A DNA stretch of 64,000 bases from Nitrospira sp. (lineage in GTDB: Bacteria; Nitrospirota; Nitrospiria; Nitrospirales; Nitrospiraceae), in the NCBI GenBank assembly GCA_009594995.1, contig VOPR01000023.1, positions 33,549-97,548 of the forward strand. The letters run 5' to 3'. Every line of letters starts with the position of its first letter. The stretch's first letter is position 1. Both the position numbers and the translations under genes were made by a program. This document shows positions 1 to 7,370 of the stretch, in pieces. Under the pieces are notes generated by a model. The model ran no database searches, was not told where the DNA came from, and was given only the letters and a program-made list of their open reading frames with translations.

Positions 1-86
1 ACGGTGACACGGACATCCTGGATCCGATGGAAGCCAAGGGCGAAGTCATGCCGCTGCTGAAGAAGGCGTTTGGCGCGGATTCTTAG
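1..86 (+). CDS. C-terminal end of an unidentified protein (5' truncated)
   Basis: An open frame enters from the left edge and ends at the TAG at 84-86, giving about 27 residues that end LLKKAFGADS. It is acidic and then amphipathic, with no motif I can recognise. It points away from the minus-strand genes that follow, so it belongs to a different transcription unit. The fragment is too short to name the protein, and the frame is inferred only from the single stop and the absence of earlier stops. Confidence 0.45.
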   Translation, partial: GDTDILDPMEAKGEVMPLLKKAFGADS

Positions 87-244
87 TTCCGGGCCCATCG
101 GCCACGCTCTGGTTACTCACCGGCATCGGCTCCTCGAATACCCATTAGCATGCGGGGTCTCGCTTCCGGGAGGCGAGGCTAAGTTATGTCATGGCGGCCA
201 TGATCGGTGCGTTTCTTTTCATTTCCAAATGACGTCTCCCGTCC

Positions 245-979
245 TTAAATACCCCAGCCGCCGCTGAGCTGCAGGTTGGCGCCGTTGACGTAGCGTGCGC
301 CTTCGCTCAACAAATATCGCACTGCTGCCACTGTATCTTCGACACTTCCGACGTATCCGGCCGGAATCCGTTTGACCACTCCTGCGAGTTCTTCCGGGGG
401 CGCACTGCCGGAATCGATAAAGCCGGGTGAAATCGCGTTGACCGTAATGCCATACGGGGCAAGCAGCTTTGCCAGCGTGCGCGTGAGGATCAGCACCCCG
501 GCCTTGGCGATGTAGTGTCCCGTCACTTCCGGTTGGGCCACCATTTGATCGGCATTGGCCATGCTGAAATTGATGATGCGCCCCTGTTTTCTCGCCTTCA
601 TGCCGGGCGCTACGGCTTGGCCGAGATAAAAAATCGGATGGAGATTCCCGTCGAACATCTCCCGCCAGCCAGCCGTGGTTTCGTCGAAAAGGTTCACGCG
701 ATGATACGGGCCGGCCCCGTTGATCAGCGCGTCGATTCTTCCCCACTGCCCCTCGACCTGTGTCACCAACCGCTTGGCCGCATCCGGATCGGACACGTCG
801 CACTGCAGGGCGAGGGCTTGGCCGCCACGCGCGACGATGGCTGCGCGGGTCTCCTCCGCGGCCGCTGTGCTGGTGCGATAACAAATGGCCACCGACCATC
901 CTTCTGTGGCGAGATCAAGTGCAATGGCTCGGCCGATTCCCTTGGCCCCGCCGGTGATAAGGGCGACATGGTTCTGCAT
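245..979 (-). CDS. SDR-family oxidoreductase with an altered active-site motif
   Basis: This 244-residue protein is a short-chain dehydrogenase/reductase of the FabG-like kind, using NAD(P)H on an unknown substrate. The Rossmann motif TGGAKGIG lies at residues 9-16, NGAG (usually NNAG) near 87-90, the active-site serine is probably S139, and the C-terminal NGANLQLSGG segment is typical. At the YxxxK site the sequence reads HYIAKAG, so the residue four before the lysine is His155 and the tyrosine is shifted to 156. The ATG at 979 is preferred over an upstream start that would overlap the preceding gene. It is the last gene of a minus-strand run, 10 bases after the glycosyltransferase. FabG, pteridine reductase and sugar-modifying SDRs are all possible. 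Confidence 0.85.
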   Translation of the reverse strand: MQNHVALITGGAKGIGRAIALDLATEGWSVAICYRTSTAAAEETRAAIVARGGQALALQCDVSDPDAAKRLVTQVEGQWGRIDALINGAGPYHRVNLFDETTAGWREMFDGNLHPIFYLGQAVAPGMKARKQGRIINFSMANADQMVAQPEVTGHYIAKAGVLILTRTLAKLLAPYGITVNAISPGFIDSGSAPPEELAGVVKRIPAGYVGSVEDTVAAVRYLLSEGARYVNGANLQLSGGWGI

Positions 980-989
980 ACGTGTCCTC

Positions 990-1742
990 TCAGGGCTGGC
1001 GTGTGCGGAGGCGTTTGGCGAGCAACTCAAGAGTGCCCGCCGTTCGCGTGGAATATACGCGCTCCTGCTTGGGGCGTTTCTTATCCGCCGCGCAGTCGTC
1101 GATCAAACCTTGGAGATCTTCCACGGTGTCCACATCATTCCACACCGGCAGGAGGGCCGTCTTCAGTCCTTCCGCGGCAGCCTTCTGCTCAGTGAGCGTC
1201 ATGACCTGGTCTGTCGACCAGGGAATATTGGTGAACAACTTCGGGTGCGGTCTGGTCATGCCGATCAGGTAGTACCCACCGTCTTTGGCGGGACCTAGTA
1301 CCAGATCATGTCGGGTCAGTGATTCGACTGCGTCTCGATAGTGTGTGAGCGGCAGGGACGGCACGTCGGTTCCTACCAGGCAGATCCGCTGATAGCCGCG
1401 GGCGAAGAGGCAGTCGAATGCCTGTCGCATCCGGGCGCCGAGGTCTTCGCCCTCTTGATCGAGAAGTGTCACCCCATGACGCGCTTCCATGATTCTAAAA
1501 AACACATGCGTGCTCGAGGGGGCACAGGCAAGAACCCGATCGATGGACAACTTGAATTTGGCGGCGGCCGCTTTGGTGCGCTCAAGAGTATCGAGGACGA
1601 AGCTCCCATGAAGCGTCGCGGCCTCGTCCTCGGTCAGGGCAGGGCAGAGTCTGGTTTTTACCTGTCCCGGTATCGGAGCTTTGGCGAAAATCACCAAGGC
1701 TGCGGACGCGGGCTGTTTACGGTCCGAGGGTTGGGCGCTCAT
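990..1742 (-). CDS. DUF2064 / TIGR04282-type glycosyltransferase
   Basis: A 250-residue GT-A fold nucleotidyltransferase-like protein. It opens with the family hallmark FAKAPIPGQVKTRL near residues 19-32 and has GTDVPSLP in the middle, the likely metal and nucleotide-binding segment. Proteins of this group (rSAM/selenodomain-associated transferase 1) are usually found beside the type 2 transferase, which is exactly the gene upstream here with 4 bases between them. The donor and acceptor are unknown. No selenodomain radical SAM partner is visible in this window, although a KamA-family radical SAM enzyme is encoded upstream in the same run. No membrane segment is seen, so it should be cytoplasmic. 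Confidence 0.82.
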   Translation of the reverse strand: MSAQPSDRKQPASAALVIFAKAPIPGQVKTRLCPALTEDEAATLHGSFVLDTLERTKAAAAKFKLSIDRVLACAPSSTHVFFRIMEARHGVTLLDQEGEDLGARMRQAFDCLFARGYQRICLVGTDVPSLPLTHYRDAVESLTRHDLVLGPAKDGGYYLIGMTRPHPKLFTNIPWSTDQVMTLTEQKAAAEGLKTALLPVWNDVDTVEDLQGLIDDCAADKKRPKQERVYSTRTAGTLELLAKRLRTRQP

Positions 1743-1746
1743 TGAT

Positions 1747-2457
1747 TCATCTCACCATGCTGTAAAAATGTTGGAGCCGATGTGGGCTGACCCCGATCCA
1801 GTACAGGAAGCGGAGGGTCCACATCAACAGAATTGTGCGGACCGGGCCGTGTTGCTCCCATCGACGAAACGCAGTTACGACCTGATCCGGCAAGGCGGCG
1901 ACCCGTCCGGCTCGCTTGAGCCGGCGAGTGAATTCGATGTCTTCCATCAATGGAATTTCTGCAAATCGCCCGATCCGTTCGAAGACCTCGTGCCGGACAA
2001 AGATCGCCTGGTCCCCTGTGGCGATCCCGCTCCAGCGCGAGCGCAGGTTCATCAAACGACTGATGACGAGGGCCGGCAGGCGACGGGAATCGAAGCGGAC
2101 ATTGAACCGCCCCCCGACGCAGGTTCGGTCTGACAAGGCGGTGGCGATGGCTTGTCGGGCGTTCGGCGGGAGCTGGGTGTCTGCATGGAGAAACAGCAGC
2201 ACATCGCAGCGGCTGGCGGCTGCTCCCGCGTTGAGTTGCCGCGCGCGACCAGGCGGCGCTGTCAGGAGGCGCATGGACGCAGTCGCGGGGCTAGTCTCAA
2301 GCCGGTCGGCGAAGGCTTGGACGATTGCGCAGGTGTGATCTGAACTCCCGCCGTCGACGACGACGATGTCATTGAACCCCAGCGTGGCGGTGTGGGAGAG
2401 CGTCTGTTCGATACAACGGACTTCGTTCAACACCGGAATGATGACGGCGATGGTCAT
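1747..2457 (-). CDS. Family 2 glycosyltransferase, TIGR04283 type
   Basis: A 236-residue GT2 enzyme. It begins with IAVIIPVLNEVRCIEQTL, followed by VVVDGGSSD near residues 33-41 (nucleotide-sugar binding) and LFLHADTQLP around 88-97, whose HAD supplies the DxD-like metal site. A C-terminal hydrophobic stretch around TILLMWTLRFLYWIGV may anchor it to the membrane. This is the usual partner of the DUF2064 transferase just downstream, and the pair is often annotated as rSAM/selenodomain-associated transferases 1 and 2. It probably acts on a lipid or small-molecule acceptor at the inner membrane, but the product cannot be told from sequence. Confidence 0.85.
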   Translation of the reverse strand: MTIAVIIPVLNEVRCIEQTLSHTATLGFNDIVVVDGGSSDHTCAIVQAFADRLETSPATASMRLLTAPPGRARQLNAGAAASRCDVLLFLHADTQLPPNARQAIATALSDRTCVGGRFNVRFDSRRLPALVISRLMNLRSRWSGIATGDQAIFVRHEVFERIGRFAEIPLMEDIEFTRRLKRAGRVAALPDQVVTAFRRWEQHGPVRTILLMWTLRFLYWIGVSPHRLQHFYSMVR

Positions 2458-2502
2458 CGGGAGAGAGGGAGGGGAACGGTGGTTAATGCTGATGGGGGCA
2501 AT

Positions 2503-2907
2503 TCACGAGGCCGGTTTGGGGTCTTTGAACATGAAGTACATGACCACGGCAACGGTGGACCAGAACACCACCTGCTTGTGCCAGAAGAGGACCTCGCCGT
2601 AGTGAAAGAACGCCAAACTGATCAGGACGGATCCCGCCATCAAGGAATAACGGACCGTCGGATTTTCCACCACGGCGTTGGCCCAGACCGCAATGCCGCT
2701 GAAATAAATCAACAGGGGGACCACGTTGATTTCAAATCCGCCGCTGATGGAAAGAAACACGTCCAGAAAGCCGATGAACATCAGCGCCGTGCCGATCATC
2801 ATCCCGAAGACGTGCGCCTGGCGTTCGGATGTGCTTTCGTCATCCGGACGATGGGGCGGGGGCCAAGATGGACGGGTGGAGGAATCCGGAAGGTCGCTGG
2901 GTGCCAT
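2503..2907 (-). CDS. Small four-helix membrane protein of unknown function
   Basis: A 134-residue protein with a proline-rich, charged N-terminal tail (about residues 1-32). It then has four hydrophobic segments: roughly 34-54 (GMMIGTALMFIGFLDVFLSI), 60-78, 87-105 and 110-128. No catalytic motif or known family is evident. It lies 2 bases after the dCTP deaminase gene and 45 bases before the GT2 gene on the same strand, so co-transcription is likely. Membrane location is supported, function is not. Confidence 0.72.
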   Translation of the reverse strand: MAPSDLPDSSTRPSWPPPHRPDDESTSERQAHVFGMMIGTALMFIGFLDVFLSISGGFEINVVPLLIYFSGIAVWANAVVENPTVRYSLMAGSVLISLAFFHYGEVLFWHKQVVFWSTVAVVMYFMFKDPKPAS

Positions 2908-2909
2908 GT

Positions 2910-4061
2910 TCAGGCCTTAAAATGTTTGCTGAGGGTGAGGGCTTGTCGTTGGTATGACGAGCCAAGCGCCGTCCCATATACCTGGGTCGGCATTGTGAGC
3001 ATGCGATCATACACTACTTTGAAGAAGGTTTGCCCGTCATGAATGAGGAAGGGCACATCGTGCGGGCGGACTTCCAGGACCACCTGCGTTCCGCGCATCT
3101 TGCCGTCGCCATACCCGAAGCCCGGATCGAAGAATCCGGCATAGTGGGTGCGCAATTCGCCGCAGGCTGCTTCATAGGCCACCATTTCAGCGGCATACCC
3201 GGGCGGCACTCGGATGCGTTCCTTGGAGGCCAGGATGTAAAACTCTTCCGGTTCCAGAAGCAAACTGTCCTGCCGATGTCGTTTTAAGGGCTCCCAAAAA
3301 TCCAGCGCTGCGTAATGTCCGATTTTGGCCAGGTCAATGACGTGACTGTTCTTCTTGGCCCGATACCCGATCACCTGATCCTCACGCGCGCTGCCGGTGA
3401 GATCGATCCGCAAGAACAGCCCGCGCTCCGTGCGGAACTCCTTTTGAGGGAGCGGTTTCGGAGGCGAGTCGTTGCGAAAGAGGAGTGGATCAGCCCCGTG
3501 CAATTTCTGCAGGGCGGCATCCGAGACCGTCGCGTCCCCGCGCACGAATCGGATTTGGTTCAGCGAGTCACCGGTGCGCACTTTGATGGCGAATGAGCGC
3601 GGGACCACTTCCAGGTAGAGCGGCCCCTTGTAGCCGGCCCGGATCTCATCGAAGCCGGCATTCAGGTCCGTGACGACGCGGGTAAACACATCCAGACGTC
3701 CGGTCGTGCTTTTTGGATTGGCGCGGGCGCGGAGCGTCGCGGGCAGGTCGAGATGCTCCAGGAGGGGTACCAGATAGACATGGCCCTTCTCTAGAATAGC
3801 GCCCTGGGTCAGGTCCATCTCATACATGACGAGATCGGACTGATAGAAGTCGAGCACGTTGAGGCGGCTGCTGATGGCCGACAATTCAGGTAAGAAGCTG
3901 CTGATGAGGCGGTAAGCTTTTTTCCCCAACCGCAAGTCCAGGCTGGCCGGCTGGATCTGTCGGTCTTCGATCGGCGCGTCCGACTTGATAGCGCCGCGGA
4001 CGATCAACTGGGTGATGTGTTGGTACGGCAGAATTCCTTTCGACGAACCGGCACGTGTCAC
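2910..4061 (-). CDS. dcd: 2'-deoxycytidine 5'-triphosphate deaminase (double-DCD type)
   Basis: A 383-residue protein matching the long dCTP deaminase family (PF06559-type) rather than the short 170-190 residue Dcd. The N-terminal half carries IQPASLDLRLG and ARANPKSTTGRLDVFTR. The C-terminal half carries a second dUTPase-like core with GFFDPGFGYG followed by LEVRPHDVPFLIHDGQ. It converts dCTP to dUTP for thymidylate synthesis in the cytoplasm. The start codon overlaps the kamA-like stop by four bases (ATGA), which fixes the start and implies translational coupling. No nucleotide-metabolism gene other than this one is in the run. Confidence 0.88.
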   Translation of the reverse strand: MTRAGSSKGILPYQHITQLIVRGAIKSDAPIEDRQIQPASLDLRLGKKAYRLISSFLPELSAISSRLNVLDFYQSDLVMYEMDLTQGAILEKGHVYLVPLLEHLDLPATLRARANPKSTTGRLDVFTRVVTDLNAGFDEIRAGYKGPLYLEVVPRSFAIKVRTGDSLNQIRFVRGDATVSDAALQKLHGADPLLFRNDSPPKPLPQKEFRTERGLFLRIDLTGSAREDQVIGYRAKKNSHVIDLAKIGHYAALDFWEPLKRHRQDSLLLEPEEFYILASKERIRVPPGYAAEMVAYEAACGELRTHYAGFFDPGFGYGDGKMRGTQVVLEVRPHDVPFLIHDGQTFFKVVYDRMLTMPTQVYGTALGSSYQRQALTLSKHFKA

Positions 4062-5191
4062 AGGTGCTCTCCCCCTCCATCGCAGCCGTTGCCCGTCGAG
4101 GTCCAGGAGGGGTGGGCGCCGACCATGGGTAACTCGCGCCCCTGAGCGGAGCTCGGCTGCGGGTAATGGTAGGTTTTGTTTTCGTAGTTTCTCAGCACAG
4201 CGCTATCCTCATCCAGATTGACCAGATAATCCGCGGGGAGTAGCGGAATTTTTCCGCCGCCGCCGGGAGCATCAATCACAAAATGCGGAACCCCCATACC
4301 ACTGGTGTGGCCCTGCAACGCCTTGATGATCTTCAAGCCGGTTTCCACGGAAGTCCGGAAATGGTTTGTCCCCTTCGTCAGATCGGCTTGATACAGGTAA
4401 TAGGGTTTCACACGTGCTAGCAGGAGCTGATGCATCAAGCGTTTCATGATCTCCGGGTCGTCGTTGACCCCCTTGAGTAACACAGTCTGTGCTCCAAGGG
4501 GAACCCCGGCATCGGCCAACATGCCGCAGGCGCGTTTCACTTCCGGAGTCAATTCGTCCGGATGGTTGAAGTGCAGGTTCATATAGAAGGGGTGGTACTT
4601 CTTGATGATCTCGCAGAGTCTCGGCGTGATGCGCTCCGGCAGGCTGCCCGGTACCCGCGTGCCGATCCGAATTATTTCCAGATGAGGAATGGTCCGCAGG
4701 GATTTGAGGATACGCTCCAATAGATGATCCGGCAGCAACAGCGGATCGCCTCCGGACAGAATCACATCCCGCACCTCATGATGTTCACGTAGGTAGGCAA
4801 TCGCGCGGTCCAACTCACCTTTCTTCAGAAAGCCGGGTTTTCCGACCAGCCGCTTCCGGGTACAAAATCGGCAGTAGATTGGACACTGGTTGGTGACCAT
4901 GAGCAGCACGCGGTCGGGATACCGGTGGACCAGGTGAGGCACCGGGCTCATCAAGTCTTCTTCCAGCGGATCGTCTTCCGCATCCGCGTCGGCCATTTCC
5001 AGACGATCGGGCACCACTTGCTTCCAAATCGCGTCGCCTTTTTCCTTGATGGTGGCCAACACGGTGGGCGTAATCCGCATGGGGTAATCCCCCACGATGT
5101 CTTCGATTTCTTTCGGGTCGACACCGAGCTGCTCAGCCAAGTCCTTTGGCTTGACCACACTCTGAGCCAGGATGCGTTTCCAATCCTCCAC
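4058..5191 (-). CDS. KamA-family radical SAM aminomutase
   Basis: A 377-residue lysine 2,3-aminomutase-type enzyme. The radical SAM motif CPIYCRFCTRKR (CxxxCxxC) is present, with SGGDPLLLPD for SAM binding. The PLP-lysine motif PGGGGK occurs near the C-terminus in IDAPGGGGKIPLLP. The family moves an amino group of free lysine or, in EpmB, of a lysine destined for elongation factor P. The length and C-terminal part are closer to general KamA proteins than to short EpmB, and no efp or epmA is in the window, so the substrate is open. It is translationally coupled to the dCTP deaminase downstream. Confidence 0.88.
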   Translation of the reverse strand: MEDWKRILAQSVVKPKDLAEQLGVDPKEIEDIVGDYPMRITPTVLATIKEKGDAIWKQVVPDRLEMADADAEDDPLEEDLMSPVPHLVHRYPDRVLLMVTNQCPIYCRFCTRKRLVGKPGFLKKGELDRAIAYLREHHEVRDVILSGGDPLLLPDHLLERILKSLRTIPHLEIIRIGTRVPGSLPERITPRLCEIIKKYHPFYMNLHFNHPDELTPEVKRACGMLADAGVPLGAQTVLLKGVNDDPEIMKRLMHQLLLARVKPYYLYQADLTKGTNHFRTSVETGLKIIKALQGHTSGMGVPHFVIDAPGGGGKIPLLPADYLVNLDEDSAVLRNYENKTYHYPQPSSAQGRELPMVGAHPSWTSTGNGCDGGGEHL

Positions 5192-5311
5192 GAGTCTATC
5201 CTTTCGCTGATGCCGCTCCGATGAGTCGCGTCGTGCAGGCTTGCGCCCGTCCGTGGCATCTCGTGTTATCTGTGATCCTCGGCATGGCCGGTAGGGGTTC
5301 GGGTGACCTCA

Positions 5312-5557
5312 TCACGGCTGTGCCTTGTCGTAGTGTGTCTGCAGGTGGGCGAGGATGTCGTGTGTTTCGGTTAGGACTGTGTCTCCGTCTTTCAAGACCG
5401 GGACATAGTACTGGCCCGACACCTCGTAGACTTGGGTGCGCATCGGACGAAAGTCCGGTACCACGACGTCATCGTAGGGAACGTTCAGTTCACTGAGGCG
5501 ATCTCGAACCACCGCGCAATCGGGACACCATTGGACGTGATAGAGCGTGAGGGCCAT
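5312..5557 (-). CDS. Glutaredoxin-like protein
   Basis: An 81-residue single-domain thioredoxin-fold protein with the redox motif CPDC at residues 11-14 (VQWCPDCAVVRDRL), a cis-proline segment YYVPVLKDG and a C-terminal helix. It fits the glutaredoxin or GST-N-terminal group, which performs thiol-disulphide exchange or supports mycothiol/glutathione-type chemistry in the cytoplasm. It is probably the first gene of the minus-strand run, separated by 120 bases from the KamA gene. The glutathione partner is not identifiable here. Confidence 0.82.
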   Translation of the reverse strand: MALTLYHVQWCPDCAVVRDRLSELNVPYDDVVVPDFRPMRTQVYEVSGQYYVPVLKDGDTVLTETHDILAHLQTHYDKAQP

Positions 5558-5629
5558 AGGTACCTATGATGAAAAAAACTGGGCTGCCAATAACTGGATC
5601 GATTCTATCACTGCGGCCATACGCTCACC

Positions 5630-7342
5630 TTATGATGACGTAGCACCCGGCGCGATCGCACAGGGGGCCATGATTGCGTCGACCATGCCATGGATGACTT
5701 TCTTATTGGCAGGGCAGAGTGTGGCAAGGATCCCGCCGAGTTCCGCCTTGTCGCCGACGACAAAATAATAGGGTGATAAGCGCACTCTTCCGGACATCGG
5801 TACCACCGTATCGCTTCGGTCGTCAAAATAGGCGGATTCAAACAGGCGTCCCTTGTGAAACTCTTGAAGGACATAGGGGGTTGTCGGAAACGCGTGAAGT
5901 GCCTGTTCCAGTGCCGCGGCCCATTCGACCTGCGGCAGGTCATGTCCGATTGAGACGCCTCGACTGCCCCAGGCCAATTCCGAGAAGCCGGAGGGCTTGA
6001 GCACCAGCTGCCGCTCCTTTTGGGTGGTGTGGGCCAAGCGGCGAAAGTCAGACACAGCGCGTCCGCTGATCGTGAGGTGAGGAATGACCGCCGTCGGGGG
6101 CACCGGTTGCGGGTCAAGGATCCAGGTTCGAGGCAGCAATCGTCGGAGGTTCGCCATCGTCTCGGAACTCAAACTCTGTTCCCAAAACGGCGCAAGCTCC
6201 GGGTGATGAAACAGCCCGAAGGCCAGCTTTTCCTCCAGGGCCGGCTTGAAGGGGGGCGTGACGGCCACGTGCCCCTTCTTGGCAGCGTACATCACGAGCT
6301 CAGACTTGGGGATGTTTTTCAGATCGAAAAGCTCGAAGAAGCGGTAGAGCAAACCGACCCGTCGCGGTCCGGTCTCCTGCTGAAGAAACAGCCCCTCTTC
6401 CGTAAAGGAAATGGCCCGGGGCTCGACACAAAAAGCCTGGCAGCCGATGTCTCGCAGGCGCTGCGCCAGCCATTCCATTTCCGCCCGATACTCTTTGGCT
6501 TCGTCCGATACCACGATGGCAAGACAGCCTTCATGGTCGCCTTGCTGGGCGCGCACCATGGCGGCAAACCCTTGTACCATGCCGTCACGACCTGCGATCA
6601 GAGGAGAGCGGTCGAATGGTGCGCCTGGGGGCGAAGGGCTGAGCCCGAGCTGGTCATCATAAGCGCGCGACATGCAAGCTGTCAGGCCGATTCCCCCGGG
6701 CACGGAGTCGAGCTCCGTAATCGCCATGCCGTCGGCCGTGGGGATCACATCCGGGCGGATGATGCCGGGAATGAGCGTTCGAAACCGGTTCATCCGGCTG
6801 TAGGTGATGAGTGATTCCGGCTTGCCCTGATCCAGATAGGTTGCGACCCAACCAGGCTGGGTCCCGCGCGCACTGTCGTGATACAGACGGTTCAATGCGC
6901 GGTAGAAGGCCAGCAGATCCTGTCCTAGGTGCTGAAAGAACATGGCCTCGGACGGAGACAACAGAAACGGCGTCGGGGCCAGGCGGAATCGTGACGGTTG
7001 AATGGGGGCGCCGGCCGTTGCCGCGCCGGTGTCTGTTTCTGCCGCGGCATAGACCCCGGCATGAACGAGCGCATCACGGATGGCGAGACAACGTCGGCGG
7101 GCTTCGTCGGAGTTCAACGGTTCGCGTGAATGTTGTGCCAGTGCCAATGCAATATCCTCGATGCTCGCAGCGCAGTCGCATGCTTCGCAGTCGCGGTTGG
7201 ATTCGAGGTGGAGCAAATCGTACCATGGCCTCTTGCACGGGTACAAGTCGCGCGGCGCAGGAAGCGTTTTGAAGCCTCTCGTTGTCTCGGCCGTCTGTAG
7301 AGCCTGGCCGCGGCAAACGTGTCGAGCAGTAGGCGCTTGCAC
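5630..7342 (-). CDS. Circularly permuted ATP-grasp / glutathionylspermidine-synthase-like protein
   Basis: A 570-residue cytoplasmic protein starting at GTG 7342. No ATG is available before the conserved region. An N-terminal cysteine cluster (RDCEACDCAAS) is followed by ITELDSVPGGIGLT near residue 220, then GLLYRFFELFDL, PPFKPALEEKL, LVLKPSGFSELAWGSRGV and YVLQEFHKGRLFE. This order resembles circularly permuted ATP-grasp or GSP-synthase ligases: a substrate-side ELD-PGG region, then the phosphate-binding lysine/glycine loop. The family joins a carboxylate to an amine using ATP. I cannot name the substrate, and the assignment is from remembered motif patterns only. It diverges from the YkgJ-DUF2156 gene with only 28 bases between starts. 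Confidence 0.6.
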   Translation of the reverse strand: MQAPTARHVCRGQALQTAETTRGFKTLPAPRDLYPCKRPWYDLLHLESNRDCEACDCAASIEDIALALAQHSREPLNSDEARRRCLAIRDALVHAGVYAAAETDTGAATAGAPIQPSRFRLAPTPFLLSPSEAMFFQHLGQDLLAFYRALNRLYHDSARGTQPGWVATYLDQGKPESLITYSRMNRFRTLIPGIIRPDVIPTADGMAITELDSVPGGIGLTACMSRAYDDQLGLSPSPPGAPFDRSPLIAGRDGMVQGFAAMVRAQQGDHEGCLAIVVSDEAKEYRAEMEWLAQRLRDIGCQAFCVEPRAISFTEEGLFLQQETGPRRVGLLYRFFELFDLKNIPKSELVMYAAKKGHVAVTPPFKPALEEKLAFGLFHHPELAPFWEQSLSSETMANLRRLLPRTWILDPQPVPPTAVIPHLTISGRAVSDFRRLAHTTQKERQLVLKPSGFSELAWGSRGVSIGHDLPQVEWAAALEQALHAFPTTPYVLQEFHKGRLFESAYFDDRSDTVVPMSGRVRLSPYYFVVGDKAELGGILATLCPANKKVIHGMVDAIMAPCAIAPGATSS

Positions 7343-7370
7343 ACGTTAGTGCTACAATGCGCCACAGCTC

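Noticed and set aside
6020..6814. 264-residue plus-strand frame opposite the ATP-grasp-like gene
   Set aside because: The minus-strand gene has recognisable motifs in this stretch; this frame does not.
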